NCBI RefSeq assembly: GCF_013114595.1
Contig: NZ_VTXE01000009.1
Span: 62,001 to 126,000, forward strand
DNA: 64,000 nucleotides
Direction: 5' to 3'
From: Vibrio sp. 99-8-1
Lineage (GTDB): Bacteria > Pseudomonadota > Gammaproteobacteria > Enterobacterales > Vibrionaceae
The position numbers and the translations under genes are program-made. Below, in pieces: positions 41,052 to 51,776 of the stretch. The stretch's first letter is position 1. Every line of letters begins with the position of its first letter. The notes below the pieces were generated by a model. That model worked only from the letters and a program-made list of their open reading frames with translations, was not told the DNA's origin and made no database searches.

Positions 41052-41666
41052 TTATAAAATTTTATGCAACAGCTGATCAGTTTCAAATAGAGGTAGGCCC
41101 ACTACAGCATAGTAGCTCCCTTCAATACGAGTGACAAAACGTCCCCCGAGTCCTTGTATTCCATAACTGCCAGCTTTGTCGCATGGTTCGCCGGTCTGCC
41201 AATATTGGCTTATTTCATTATTATCTAGCGCTTTGAACCACACGTCGGTAATGGTCACTTCAGAAAACTTCTGGTTATTGTCAACCACAGTAACCGCTGT
41301 CATCACTTGGTGTTTTTTATTAGACAGTGCTAAAAGCATCTGTTTTGAATCTTCAAAATTCTTTGGTTTTTCTAATACTTGATTTTCCAGCACCACAACG
41401 GTATCAGAGCCAATTACAACACCGTTATCTTGGATCATGGTTAATCCAGCTAACGCTTTCTGTTGTGATAACCGCAATACATACTCTTGCGGCGACTCAC
41501 TGTGCTGCCGAACCTCTTCTACATCTGGTTTAACTATAGTGAAGTTATAACCTAACTGCTGGAGAAGTTCTTTTCTTCTTGGAGAAGATGACGCCAGATA
41601 AATGGCTCTATCGGAATCCGTTTCACTCACTGCCGCTTCAGTGCTTACTGTATTATCGTTACCCAC
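41052..41666 (-). CDS. maf: Maf-family nucleoside triphosphate pyrophosphatase
   Basis: A 204-residue Maf/YhdE-type protein that hydrolyses non-canonical or excess dTTP/UTP-like nucleotides. The signature ASSSPRRKELL is at 25-35. The first 20 residues (a polar stretch rich in Thr, Ser, Asp and Glu) precede the usual start of the family and begin with GTG at 41666; no later ATG precedes the conserved core. Either the extension is real or translation begins at a rarer codon. It is between mreD and rng, the conserved position. Confidence 0.92.
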   Translation of the reverse strand: MGNDNTVSTEAAVSETDSDRAIYLASSSPRRKELLQQLGYNFTIVKPDVEEVRQHSESPQEYVLRLSQQKALAGLTMIQDNGVVIGSDTVVVLENQVLEKPKNFEDSKQMLLALSNKKHQVMTAVTVVDNNQKFSEVTITDVWFKALDNNEISQYWQTGEPCDKAGSYGIQGLGGRFVTRIEGSYYAVVGLPLFETDQLLHKIL

Positions 41667-41679
41667 AGTGACAAAAACC

Positions 41680-42168
41680 TTATCTTATGTGCCAATGACG
41701 TCTTACACGTCTCAACAACAGAAACAACCACGGCCACAAAATACAGTTAACTAAACTCGACCATAATGACATGGTATTAAAAGAGACATCCTGAATGAGA
41801 TATTCGCCACCAAATTCAAAGAACTCAGCAAAAACAGTTAACAGAGCAATAAACATTGCTTGCTGCCAAAGTGCCATATTCCTTAAAACCAAGAAATTGG
41901 CGGCAACCAAGTATATCGTTAGTGACATGACAATACCTCGAATTCCCAAGGTAGAGCCAAGTAGCAAGTCCCAAATCAAACCTAGTATCAATGCCGTTCC
42001 GACATTCACTCTATGTGGCAGTGCAAGAACCCAGTAACAGGTTACTAATATGAGCCACGAAGGCCTAAAAAGTTCCATACCGCCGGGCCACGGAATGGTT
42101 TGTAAAATAAGAGCAACTAAAAACGTTGCCCAAATAACACTCTTGCCTCGAAAAACACTATTCCCCAC
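41680..42168 (-). CDS. mreD: Rod shape-determining protein MreD
   Basis: A 162-residue, five- or six-helix membrane protein of the elongasome. The preferred start is GTG at 42168: CAGGAG lies upstream with about nine bases between, and the length then matches E. coli MreD exactly. A TTG nine codons earlier is possible. It overlaps the mreC end by 11 bases. Confidence 0.93.
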   Translation of the reverse strand: MGNSVFRGKSVIWATFLVALILQTIPWPGGMELFRPSWLILVTCYWVLALPHRVNVGTALILGLIWDLLLGSTLGIRGIVMSLTIYLVAANFLVLRNMALWQQAMFIALLTVFAEFFEFGGEYLIQDVSFNTMSLWSSLVNCILWPWLFLLLRRVRRHWHIR

Positions 42169-43051
42169 GGTTAGTGTCTCCTGCTTGTTGTTCAATATCG
42201 CCAGCGGAAGATTTCACCTCTTTCTGACGATCTTCATTAGGCCAAATCAATAGTAAGTAACGCAATCGGTCAAACTCCACGACAGGGTCAGCTTTTATCT
42301 GAGCAAATTGTCGGCTGTTATCATTGTCAACTTCCGACACATAAGCAACAGGATACCCTTCTGGGTATAAACCACCCAACCCAGAGGTGACTAATAAATC
42401 ACCCTCACGAATATCTGTACTTAACGATATATGTTCTAGATAGATATTTTCTAGCTCACCCTTACCTGAAGCGATCACTCGAATATCATTTCTTACCACT
42501 TGAACAGGGATCGAATTATTGGCGTCCACCAATAACAATACTCTAGAGTTGTGTGCCGCAACAAAGGTTACTTGCCCAACAATGCCTTTTTCATTAATAA
42601 CAGGCTGACCGACATAGACGCCATCCGTCAAACCTTTATCAATGACCACCTGATGGCGATAAGGGGAAGAGTCCACCGCCATAACTTCCGTTACAACTTT
42701 CTTTTCATCTCTAACAAAAGGAGAACCAAGTAACTTACGTAAACGCTGATTTTCTTCTTCGTATTGATCCAGTAACCCTACTCGACTTTTTAAGAATAGA
42801 ATTTCTCGTTTTAACGATTCGGTATTATCAATTAACTGCTGACGGGAATTAAAGCGCTGATAGAGACCATCAAACATGGTTCTTGGTAAATTGGCGGTAT
42901 ATTGGATGGGCGCTACAATACTGTTCAGTATGTAACGTACTCCTGAAAAAGCATCCAGACGACTATCAGCCAGCATAAGGCTGGCTGATATCGATATAGC
43001 AATAAACAAACGCAATTGCAGAGAAGGGCCTCTGCCAAAAATTGGTGTCAT
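42158..43051 (-). CDS. mreC: Rod shape-determining protein MreC
   Basis: A 297-residue bitopic protein: one helix (about 12-28), a coiled-coil (about 65-105, with SLKREILFLKSRVGLLDQ), then two periplasmic beta domains (DLLVTSGLGGLYPEGYPVA near 240). It links cytoplasmic MreB to PBP2-RodA. The C-terminus is a short Asn/Gln/Asp-rich tail. It follows mreB by 33 bases. Confidence 0.96.
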   Translation of the reverse strand: MTPIFGRGPSLQLRLFIAISISASLMLADSRLDAFSGVRYILNSIVAPIQYTANLPRTMFDGLYQRFNSRQQLIDNTESLKREILFLKSRVGLLDQYEEENQRLRKLLGSPFVRDEKKVVTEVMAVDSSPYRHQVVIDKGLTDGVYVGQPVINEKGIVGQVTFVAAHNSRVLLLVDANNSIPVQVVRNDIRVIASGKGELENIYLEHISLSTDIREGDLLVTSGLGGLYPEGYPVAYVSEVDNDNSRQFAQIKADPVVEFDRLRYLLLIWPNEDRQKEVKSSAGDIEQQAGDTNRGE

Positions 43052-43084
43052 TCCAATCCACCTTTGTTCTGTGGATTAATGGAA

Positions 43085-44137
<1,053 letters not shown>

Positions 44138-44183
44138 TCATCGGATAATATTAGAAGACAAAATTGCACTAAATGTACCAATG

Positions 44184-44207
44184 CATTGCCTTTACAGCAA
44201 GGCATTG
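44184..44207 (-). other. Hairpin in the mreB upstream region
   Basis: CATTGCCTT and AAGGCATTG pair (one T-T mismatch) around TACAGC. The hairpin lies between the mshQ stop (44277) and the mreB ATG (44128). There is no T run on the minus strand, so it could be a weak mshQ terminator or part of the mreB leader. Confidence 0.35.
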
Positions 44208-44276
44208 ACGCATAAACATGGGGTTAATCTCTATTTTTCTAACAATTTGTTAGTGAAATGGTTTTTTTTTACGATA

Positions 44277-47200
44277 TTACTGACCTATTAACCCCGACTC
44301 ACCACGAAAGATCACTCTATCGTTTCCACGAAAAACGCCAAAAGTCACAACTGAAGAGGGATCTTCGTCACCTTTTTCTCGCCAGTTATAACGCAACCAA
44401 GGTTGATCAACCGTATTGGCTGAGGAAAAACAGTCAGACGAAGTCAAATCACTAGGAATCGTGTTTTGTTGTCGAAGCCATAAACGTACTTGTTCACGAC
44501 GATTAGAACCTTGCTGAGCGCTTAATCCAGAGTTTAAGCCCAACAGCACCTTATTATCACCATTGAGACTGAATGCCGCACTCGATGCCTGTGAGCCATC
44601 GCTCCATATCTTTTCACGGCAATAATAGTCAGCCACAAATTCACTTGCACTGTCTTTATCATTGATCTTAAACACGTCACCATTCCAATACTCTACCTTA
44701 AGCGGTATCGAAATCGAGCCGTTCTGGCTTCCCCCTACATCGCTTAACGTCATTCTGCCATAGCGAAACTCTGGCTGAACCGAAAACTGACTGGCAGTAT
44801 GAGAGGTTTCACCCGGCAGTTCCGCTCCAAAATTAAGATTGGCAAAGTCCACTTCGGCATCAGCAGTTGTCACCTTAAGACCAAAAATAGCTTGCTGTGT
44901 GGCGACAGAGGAAAATGGGCCATCCACTATAGAAGTATTCGCAACATCTGGTTTTTGTTGCTTGTTGAACTGAAAATTAGAGATCACCACAGGCATCAAG
45001 GCAAAAGAGTCGTTAGTACTGCCATTCTTCCAATCACTTCCCGCCCATTGATAACTATCACCATTTTCTATTCGTTGATTGCTGCCCGAATCAATCACTT
45101 GCCAACCGTTACTAACTCCAGTTTGAGCAATGGCAAAATAATCAATGGCAACAATATAGTTATCATCAAAACGACCATAGTTCGTGGTTAATATCCGCTT
45201 GCCACTACTATCATTTCGTGCACTTTCTGCTTGAACCATAAACTGGTGAGTAATCGGCTGGTCCATATAAGCAAACCCATTATGTCCCTGTTTATACTGC
45301 CAAATATCGCTCACTATATCTGTCTGATTAATGGTTAGTTTTCCGGGGTAAAAACGGCCTACATTTCGAGAACCACTATTAATTTGTTGAGCTAAATAGT
45401 CAACGCCACCTATATCTGCGGTAACATTCAAACTACCAACTTCATTCCAGTAAAGTTGATCAAACAGATAATAACGACCTTCGCTATCACTTTGATGCTG
45501 GTCATGCAATTTTGACTCGCCGCTAGCAAGAATGAGATCGGATCCGGTTCCGATCTGCCCTGAAGAGGGCGACGCTAAAGTACCTTTCAAGTAAACGGTG
45601 GCAGATGGACCTCCAGTGATAAAGAAGTTCTCTGTCACTGTTGCACCACAGTAACTCGTCACATCAACGTCACCAGATACCGTGCCACCATCCTGATAAA
45701 CAATAGGGGCAACCTTTAAGCTGAAATCTTCTCCTGCCGCTTTAAACCCATCTCCACTGCTGGATGTACCCGCCATATTGGAGTTATCCGGATCACAAAC
45801 CGAAAATGTCCAAGGGCGAGAGTTTATCTCTGCTACTCCAGATAAGCCTTGCCAACTACTGCTATCATTTGTTTCGCAGTCAAACCCCTCTGGACAGCTA
45901 AAGTCCGGATCGGTCATTAACGCGCTAATGGAACCCGATTCCGTGTAGTTCACAATTCCTGATGCAACGCCATTAGTAAAACGAAACGACTCTTTTGGTA
46001 ACATCTGCTGGCCAGACTCATTCATTACCCTAAGTTCCCCCCACTTTGCGCCTTGATTCTGGCGCGGGTTTTCTAGCGTTTCGTTGCTCAAAGATAACTC
46101 TCTATCTCCTTGGTAGTTACTGACAACATCAACAGAACCGTCATTGCATGCCAACGCACTGATGGTAAAAGCTTGGTTTTTCGCGGCAATAACCTCTACG
46201 CCATTACTATCAACAACGTCTTTCGTTTGGATATCAAACCGATATGGCGCAACATATAACTCGCTGCTCCCATTCTCCCCACTGTCTAGCAGTGCAGAGA
46301 TAGAAAATTGTCCATAATCACTACTGGTTAGTGTCGCTTTTAAAATCCCCTGATCGGTAACATAACTTCCACCAATGGTTTGATTTGGTACGACACTTTT
46401 CACCGATAAACTACCGGGTAAGGTTAGTGAGACTTGGCCGTTATAATCAGTAACCACCTCATTAGTAGCTTGATCTCGAATAGTAACGGTTAGTTGAGGT
46501 TCTTCACACACCAAGGCAAACTCTTTTAAAGGTGTGATATCTACCTTATAGCTAGTTGGAGGGGAGACATCACACTCTTTAGGAAGCTTAGTGGTAAGCT
46601 GAGCATCGTCCTTAATTATCAGTTCTTTAGTGGTGATTGAACCATGCAGGTTCATGCTTTCCGATAGCTCTGTGTATCGCTCTGAATATAGGTGGGCATA
46701 AACTTTATTTGTCGAAGTCGACTTTAAAATAAGCTCTGAGTTTCCTTTTCGCCCATCAATAGAAACAATCACTAGATCATCTGGATTGGCTGATTTAACC
46801 TCAATCTTGCCTCCAGAAACCACTTCCATTTTATTGACATATAACGTGGTTTTCCCTCTGATGGTGAGCTTTCCACCGTCTATCTTAAGTAGTTCGTCAA
46901 TATAATAAACACCACCGTCCATCACCCGATTATTTTTGATGGTTAACGATGAATGATGTCCGGGCAAAATAGTATTGCCTGAAATACTACCGGCTAATAA
47001 GGTTGGCTCCTTAAACGGAGGCTTGCTCTCTTTTATTCGCCCGCTCTCAGCGATACAACGCCCGTCATTACATGAGCGGTTATAATTGTCATCGATTGTA
47101 GAGAAACCTAACTCTCGCCCCGGTGCATTAATTATTTTACCCGGCTGCTGCAATGTGACTTTAGCACTGCTGTTTTTCCAAGTTTGAGCCGCCGTCGTAG

Positions 47201-47690
47201 GGCAATGATCCGTTAGGGGGAAGTGAGGAGTATCAATAATAGGGAGAGAACGTTCACACTGCGTGATATCAGGGGCTAAAAACCAAATAAAATCAGCTCG
47301 ACTATTAAGCAACATATTGCCATTTTTAAAATCATAGTCTTTGCTGTCTTTCACTTCTCCCCATTGAGCATCTCCAACATTACGCCTGTAGTAGTTAAGT
47401 CTATTTTCCGACGCATCATAAGTGATCATCCCTTCATAGCGACGAGAAAAAGGAAAAATAGAACCGAGTAATTGACTATCCACCAGCAGATCGCTAGAAA
47501 ACCTGTCTGAGGCAAACATGGTTATATCGTTATTATTACCACTTTGATAAGCATCGATAGCTTGATTCCAAGGAGAGCGATACATTTCAAAAACCAGATG
47601 AAAATCTTTATGTCCAAGCACATTACAAGTGGTGGCACTTATACCGGGAAAAGAATATAGCAGCAGACATGTCATCCATAAATATCGCAT
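44277..47690 (-). CDS. mshQ: MSHA biogenesis protein MshQ
   Basis: A very large (1,137 residues) secreted protein at the distal end of the MSHA locus. It has a signal peptide (about 1-19) and a long, Cys-poor, beta-rich, repeat-like extracellular body. The C-terminal region (about 700-1137) contains a family domain seen in MshQ proteins. It probably caps the pilus or is carried on its tip, by analogy with the large PilY-type tip proteins; the function is not established. It begins one base after mshP. Confidence 0.9.
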   Translation of the reverse strand: MRYLWMTCLLLYSFPGISATTCNVLGHKDFHLVFEMYRSPWNQAIDAYQSGNNNDITMFASDRFSSDLLVDSQLLGSIFPFSRRYEGMITYDASENRLNYYRRNVGDAQWGEVKDSKDYDFKNGNMLLNSRADFIWFLAPDITQCERSLPIIDTPHFPLTDHCPTTAAQTWKNSSAKVTLQQPGKIINAPGRELGFSTIDDNYNRSCNDGRCIAESGRIKESKPPFKEPTLLAGSISGNTILPGHHSSLTIKNNRVMDGGVYYIDELLKIDGGKLTIRGKTTLYVNKMEVVSGGKIEVKSANPDDLVIVSIDGRKGNSELILKSTSTNKVYAHLYSERYTELSESMNLHGSITTKELIIKDDAQLTTKLPKECDVSPPTSYKVDITPLKEFALVCEEPQLTVTIRDQATNEVVTDYNGQVSLTLPGSLSVKSVVPNQTIGGSYVTDQGILKATLTSSDYGQFSISALLDSGENGSSELYVAPYRFDIQTKDVVDSNGVEVIAAKNQAFTISALACNDGSVDVVSNYQGDRELSLSNETLENPRQNQGAKWGELRVMNESGQQMLPKESFRFTNGVASGIVNYTESGSISALMTDPDFSCPEGFDCETNDSSSWQGLSGVAEINSRPWTFSVCDPDNSNMAGTSSSGDGFKAAGEDFSLKVAPIVYQDGGTVSGDVDVTSYCGATVTENFFITGGPSATVYLKGTLASPSSGQIGTGSDLILASGESKLHDQHQSDSEGRYYLFDQLYWNEVGSLNVTADIGGVDYLAQQINSGSRNVGRFYPGKLTINQTDIVSDIWQYKQGHNGFAYMDQPITHQFMVQAESARNDSSGKRILTTNYGRFDDNYIVAIDYFAIAQTGVSNGWQVIDSGSNQRIENGDSYQWAGSDWKNGSTNDSFALMPVVISNFQFNKQQKPDVANTSIVDGPFSSVATQQAIFGLKVTTADAEVDFANLNFGAELPGETSHTASQFSVQPEFRYGRMTLSDVGGSQNGSISIPLKVEYWNGDVFKINDKDSASEFVADYYCREKIWSDGSQASSAAFSLNGDNKVLLGLNSGLSAQQGSNRREQVRLWLRQQNTIPSDLTSSDCFSSANTVDQPWLRYNWREKGDEDPSSVVTFGVFRGNDRVIFRGESGLIGQ

Positions 47691-47691
47691 C

Positions 47692-48156
47692 TTATTCTCC
47701 TAATGCCCGAACCCAGACATCCTGCTCTCGCTGAACCTCGAAAATGGTTCCTGAACTACAAATAGCACTGGATGTTACACGATAGTATTTTAGCTCATCA
47801 GGCAAAGAGGAGGCAGGTTTACTGCATCGAATGGCGTTTATTCGGCATGGCACGCCATCAGTAATATCGTTGACAACATTATTCGCTGGGCTGTTGACGC
47901 TATCACAACGCTGATCCAACTGCGCGAGCGTCACACTACTAGCAGGATTAGTGATAGGAAATAACGTCACTAACGCCCACTCATTAGCAGATTGAGCAAC
48001 AAACCATGCTTGTGTGCCAAGCACTTCACGAGACAAGGTATCTTGATTCGACCACTGTATTCGGCTCAAGTTAGCGGCAAGTAACCCCATCACCACGATG
48101 ACAAATACGGCGACAAGAATCATACTTCCCTGCTGTTTTGTTCTTTTATGGGACAT
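47692..48156 (-). CDS. mshP: MSHA biogenesis protein MshP
   Basis: A 154-residue protein with a helix at about 12-30 (GSMILVAVFVIVVMGLLA), resembling a PilX-like minor pilin. The N-terminus does not have the classical Gly-Phe cleavage site followed by Glu5. It overlaps mshO and is followed immediately by mshQ. Its role is a minor component needed for assembly, by analogy with type IV pilus minor-pilin operons. Confidence 0.88.
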   Translation of the reverse strand: MSHKRTKQQGSMILVAVFVIVVMGLLAANLSRIQWSNQDTLSREVLGTQAWFVAQSANEWALVTLFPITNPASSVTLAQLDQRCDSVNSPANNVVNDITDGVPCRINAIRCSKPASSLPDELKYYRVTSSAICSSGTIFEVQREQDVWVRALGE

Positions 48157-48901
48157 TTAACACCTGCACATCATGCTTATAAAAACTCTGCTCATCTTGC
48201 TCAGGGTTGGTAAACAGAAAATCCAAATGTACCAATCCGCTACGCTGTAAAGTGGCATCTAAATAGCTAAAGCTACTTTGATTATGGTTGATTCCGTCTG
48301 CTACGCTGATCCCGTTTCGCGTGATCATTCCAGTGGTACTAATACAATAAGTCACCTTGCCGTTAAAACTATAATAACGTCGAGCAATAGAATGACTGCC
48401 AAAATCATCGTCTACTGAATATACGAATACACCACTACTTTTTTCCTCTTCAGTGCAATCATCATTGCTGCTGTTTCGACAATTAGCCAATGACACTGAC
48501 TGAGTTTCACTGGTTAAGTCTTCAATTCTGCTTGGGTTAATGACCATACTTTCGCTATTACTGGTTGGTAAGCGCTCACCTTGATTACCTATAATAAAGT
48601 CAACCTTTCCACTGATCTCGTTTTGAGAGTAAAAACCAGAACGAGCGATAGGATAAAACTCTAAGCATTTGTCTCCGACACTGTTCGTTACGGTAGCAAA
48701 ACTATTTGGAATCCCATGACGAATTTCACGAGATAATTTCTCTATAGCAAAACGAGCCTGATTCTGTACTTTCTGCCGGTCAACCGTATCAACATACCCT
48801 TTTGCTCCAAGCTCAATAAACCCAGTAATGCCTAAAAAGATGATGCCCATAACAACCATCACCATCACCATTTCTACTAAGGTAAACCCTTTTACTCTCA
48901 T
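48146..48901 (-). CDS. mshO: MSHA minor prepilin MshO
   Basis: A 251-residue prepilin. The leader MRVKG precedes the cleavage site and the helix FTLVEMVMVMVVMGIIFLG, with Glu at mature position 5. The larger C-terminal domain resembles PilW-type minor pilins. The ATG overlaps the mshD stop by one base (TAATG). Confidence 0.9.
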   Translation of the reverse strand: MRVKGFTLVEMVMVMVVMGIIFLGITGFIELGAKGYVDTVDRQKVQNQARFAIEKLSREIRHGIPNSFATVTNSVGDKCLEFYPIARSGFYSQNEISGKVDFIIGNQGERLPTSNSESMVINPSRIEDLTSETQSVSLANCRNSSNDDCTEEEKSSGVFVYSVDDDFGSHSIARRYYSFNGKVTYCISTTGMITRNGISVADGINHNQSSFSYLDATLQRSGLVHLDFLFTNPEQDEQSFYKHDVQVLNVP

Positions 48902-49470
48902 TAAAAGTTACCTCTGTGCGCAGAGAAACGGTAGTCACCAAACTGTCCCGCCGTGACGGTAACCGTAACTTTCTTAAACTCACTGTTACCGTCAATCGAG
49001 TCTGAAGTGACTTCGACATTGGCGGCAAAATTAGCATATTCATCACTGATGCTATTGCCAAAAATATCATTTAAATTGCCGACTCTATTATTGCAATAAG
49101 CCTCGCTCGCACTATTGGTTGTCCAGCAGCCAATATAGTCATCTACATCATTAAAGTTTTGTGGTTTACGTACGCTATTTTCAATTTCATCGATGCCATC
49201 TGGCCCAAATGTCGCGGAACAGACTCTTGTCCCTTCGCCACACCGTTCAATACCACCATCAATATCGCTATTTTCATCATAACCTCTTGCCAATATAACG
49301 GTTAGAAAGCTATTGGCTAACGCCGCGGCTCTCACTTCATAATGAGGCCGTGCAGAGTCTTGAACTTGCGGAAAGAGAAAAGTGATTAGAGAGGTCATGG
49401 CTAACCCCATTAAAATAATAGCGATAATGCTTTCAATAAGGGTAAAACCTCGACAGTTTTTAGCAGCCAT
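48901..49470 (-). CDS. mshD: MSHA minor prepilin MshD
   Basis: A 189-residue prepilin with the site CRG/FTLIESIIAIILMG. The ATG at 49470 is preferred over 49476, because AAGGG is seven bases upstream of the former and too close to the latter. It overlaps mshC and resembles a PilV-type minor pilin. Confidence 0.9.
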   Translation of the reverse strand: MAAKNCRGFTLIESIIAIILMGLAMTSLITFLFPQVQDSARPHYEVRAAALANSFLTVILARGYDENSDIDGGIERCGEGTRVCSATFGPDGIDEIENSVRKPQNFNDVDDYIGCWTTNSASEAYCNNRVGNLNDIFGNSISDEYANFAANVEVTSDSIDGNSEFKKVTVTVTAGQFGDYRFSAHRGNF

Positions 49471-49942
49471 AAACATACCCTTGGTTATTAATACAGACCG
49501 CTAACGTATCCGCTGAACTGACTATCTCTATTTTGTAATCTGTAGGGCACGCTGTTGATAAACAGGCCGGATTCCCAAGCAGATCAAACCCTACGGTCAT
49601 AGTTTGAGAGAAACGGATATTATCGGGTAACTCTAGTCGATTACTACGCGCTTCGGTAGTGGCACAACTCGCTACCGAGCCAAGACAACTATCAGAGACA
49701 GATAACTGGTAATTGGAAGAAACTGTACTGACATTGGATTGCATTCGACTTAGCTGAATCTGACGGATAACAGTAATGGCTTGCTGCTGCGCAGCGTATG
49801 CAGAGAAACCACTGGCACCACTATAACGACTCGCAGCGTACACAGAGAGGATACTAAGTAATAATATCACCACAACCAACTCAACCAAGGTAAAGCCAGT
49901 CCGTCGGCACTTAGCTAAACGCATACATCTTCGTTCCATCAT
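49460..49942 (-). CDS. mshC: MSHA minor prepilin MshC
   Basis: A 160-residue prepilin (GspH-like). The cleavage site is RTG/FTLVELVVVILLLSILS. An ATG at 49942 is given, but starts at 49939 or 49924 also fit and none has a strong ribosome site. It follows the mshA terminator and is the first gene of the mshCDOPQ stretch. Confidence 0.88.
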   Translation of the reverse strand: MMERRCMRLAKCRRTGFTLVELVVVILLLSILSVYAASRYSGASGFSAYAAQQQAITVIRQIQLSRMQSNVSTVSSNYQLSVSDSCLGSVASCATTEARSNRLELPDNIRFSQTMTVGFDLLGNPACLSTACPTDYKIEIVSSADTLAVCINNQGYVYGC

Positions 49943-50014
49943 TTGTTAACTAATTAGAGTATATAAGATATTTAAAGGGAGAAACTGTAGGAAACCGTAG
50001 ATCTAAACAATTTG

Positions 50015-50043
50015 AAAAAAAGGCCTGCATTTGCAGGCCTTTT
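50015..50043 (-). terminator. Terminator after mshA
   Basis: AAAAGGCCTGCA and TGCAGGCCTTTT form a perfect twelve-base stem with a two-base loop, followed on the minus strand by a T run. It lies just downstream of the major pilin gene and should lower transcription into mshCDOPQ, giving more pilin than minor components. Confidence 0.9.
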
Positions 50044-50050
50044 CGAATTA

Positions 50051-50551
50051 CTAATTACAGGTATCTTCTACCGTTATGACGGGTGCAGAACCAGATGTGG
50101 TTGGCTCATCATACTGCACATAACAAGTTGTGATGCCGGCATAATTATTAATTGAGTTAGAAGCAAATGTAATTCTATAGCTTGTTGCTCTACTCGCATT
50201 ATTCCTATTTGCAAATGCCGTCCAATCCGTTGTGTTAGCTAGTCCTGTTACTGCTTTACCAATACCATCGTCGGTAGCAACAGGGTAACCATAGGTAATC
50301 TTAATGGTTGTTGACCCTTCCGTAATCTCTGGGTTATCAGCTTTAGCTTTACTCTCCAAACCTTCAATCGCTGCTTTACCAAAAGTGATACCCGCAGCAC
50401 CATTTATTGCACCTGACAAACCTTGTAAAGATGCAACACGCGCATCTTTTTGCAAATTCAAAAATCGTGGCGCAGCTGTAACGGCAAGAATACCCAAAAT
50501 AACGATCACAACTACCAATTCAATAAGGGTGAAACCACCTGCTCTTTTCAT
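50051..50551 (-). CDS. mshA: MSHA major pilin MshA
   Basis: A 166-residue major pilin. The prepilin peptidase site is [27 protein letters not shown], with Glu5 of the mature protein. The C-terminal globular domain contains the paired Cys of the D-region (CYVQYDE and EDTC). It forms the mannose-sensitive haemagglutinin pilus used for attachment to chitin, plankton and surfaces. It has 144 bases of its own upstream sequence after mshB and its own terminator, so it is expected to be the most strongly expressed gene of the locus. Confidence 0.95.
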   Translation of the reverse strand: MKRAGGFTLIELVVVIVILGILAVTAAPRFLNLQKDARVASLQGLSGAINGAAGITFGKAAIEGLESKAKADNPEITEGSTTIKITYGYPVATDDGIGKAVTGLANTTDWTAFANRNNASRATSYRITFASNSINNYAGITTCYVQYDEPTTSGSAPVITVEDTCN

Positions 50552-50695
50552 AATTTATTTCTCTCTTTGCCTGTTACCACTGATTGCAGCTTTCTATGTA
50601 TTGCAAACGGCATACTTGCTGCTCCAATACTAACTAGTATAAATCATAATGCTTATTTATACGGAATAATGCTCAGTAAATCACTTTATTAATGA

Positions 50696-51223
50696 CTAAT
50701 TAACTAAATTAACCGTCACTCGACCTGCCGATACTTGGTAGACAAAGTTATGACTGGTTCCATTCTCTTGCTGCTGATACTGACACTCAGTACTGCTCAG
50801 CGCCGAAGCAATATAATCTGGACTCGTTGTTGCGTTAACATCTACGGATGGTGGATTCTGCAATAGCTCTTCCATCAATGATTTACAAATAGCCGCCGTC
50901 ACTGCCGTCACGCTACTTCCACCATAAAGCGATATCGGATAGCCATCACGAAAATTATTGTTTGTTGAATCAGTCAACAAGAAATTGGTTCCATCATAAT
51001 CAACCACATTTAAGTTATTGGTTTTCGGCCTACCTTCTGCCTCCCACTGAGCTCGTGCCGACAGGACTGCCGTAGCAAATCCACCCGCGACCCCCTCGAT
51101 ACTCGCTCTCTTAGCTTCATCGGTAACATCTAAAAAACGGGGAAGTGCAGCAACCGCCAACAGCCCCAAAATTACAATGACAATCACCAGTTCCATTAGA
51201 GAAAAACCAGATTGTTTTTTCAT
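50696..51223 (-). CDS. mshB: MSHA minor prepilin MshB
   Basis: A 175-residue prepilin with the site KKQSG/FSLMELVIVIVILGLLAV. The ATG at 51223 is used because GGAAGG lies five bases upstream; a start four codons earlier overlaps that site. It resembles MshA in its N-terminal half, and a single pair of Cys is present. It lies just ahead of mshA. Confidence 0.92.
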   Translation of the reverse strand: MKKQSGFSLMELVIVIVILGLLAVAALPRFLDVTDEAKRASIEGVAGGFATAVLSARAQWEAEGRPKTNNLNVVDYDGTNFLLTDSTNNNFRDGYPISLYGGSSVTAVTAAICKSLMEELLQNPPSVDVNATTSPDYIASALSSTECQYQQQENGTSHNFVYQVSAGRVTVNLVN

Positions 51224-51296
51224 ATAACCTTCCATCGTTCAAGTCGACGCAGTATAGAGATTACTAACGGAAACTTTGTAAACTTAGTGTCAGAAC

Positions 51297-51776
51297 TTAT
51301 AAATCAAAAAATTCTGCACTGACTAAAAACTTGCTATTTACTAATTTAATAACAATAGCATTATTATCGGGATAGTTATAACGGCATATATAGCCTCCCT
51401 CTATTTGATGAAAATCATAACTTAGTAGTTTTTCACCAAATATATCCTCTTCAGGAAATAACGCTTGCAACCCTTTTTGACACCCATGACTGTTTTCATT
51501 ACCAAAAACAGGCCAACCATAAGGATTAAATCTATACTCATCACCATCAATGATTAAGCGACTTGGACTCTTTTTTACTAACCAGATTTGCTTAAGCTCA
51601 TTTGCTCGTTCTAGCATTGATTTCGCCGCCACAATATAAGCCGTTTGTGTTGCCTCCGGCTCAATGGTTCGCCAGCTAAATAACAACGCGGTCATAAGCA
51701 AAACAGTGACCGTTAACCAAACCATAAACCGAGCATTGAGATAGCTGGGACCAATATTAAACTCCGCGAATAGCAT
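51297..51776 (-). CDS. mshF: MSHA biogenesis protein MshF
   Basis: A 159-residue protein with one helix at about 15-35, preceded by a short cytoplasmic stretch. It lacks a clear prepilin site. It overlaps the 3' end of mshG by twenty bases. MshF is a poorly characterised member of the locus, named by position. Confidence 0.82.
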   Translation of the reverse strand: MLFAEFNIGPSYLNARFMVWLTVTVLLMTALLFSWRTIEPEATQTAYIVAAKSMLERANELKQIWLVKKSPSRLIIDGDEYRFNPYGWPVFGNENSHGCQKGLQALFPEEDIFGEKLLSYDFHQIEGGYICRYNYPDNNAIVIKLVNSKFLVSAEFFDL

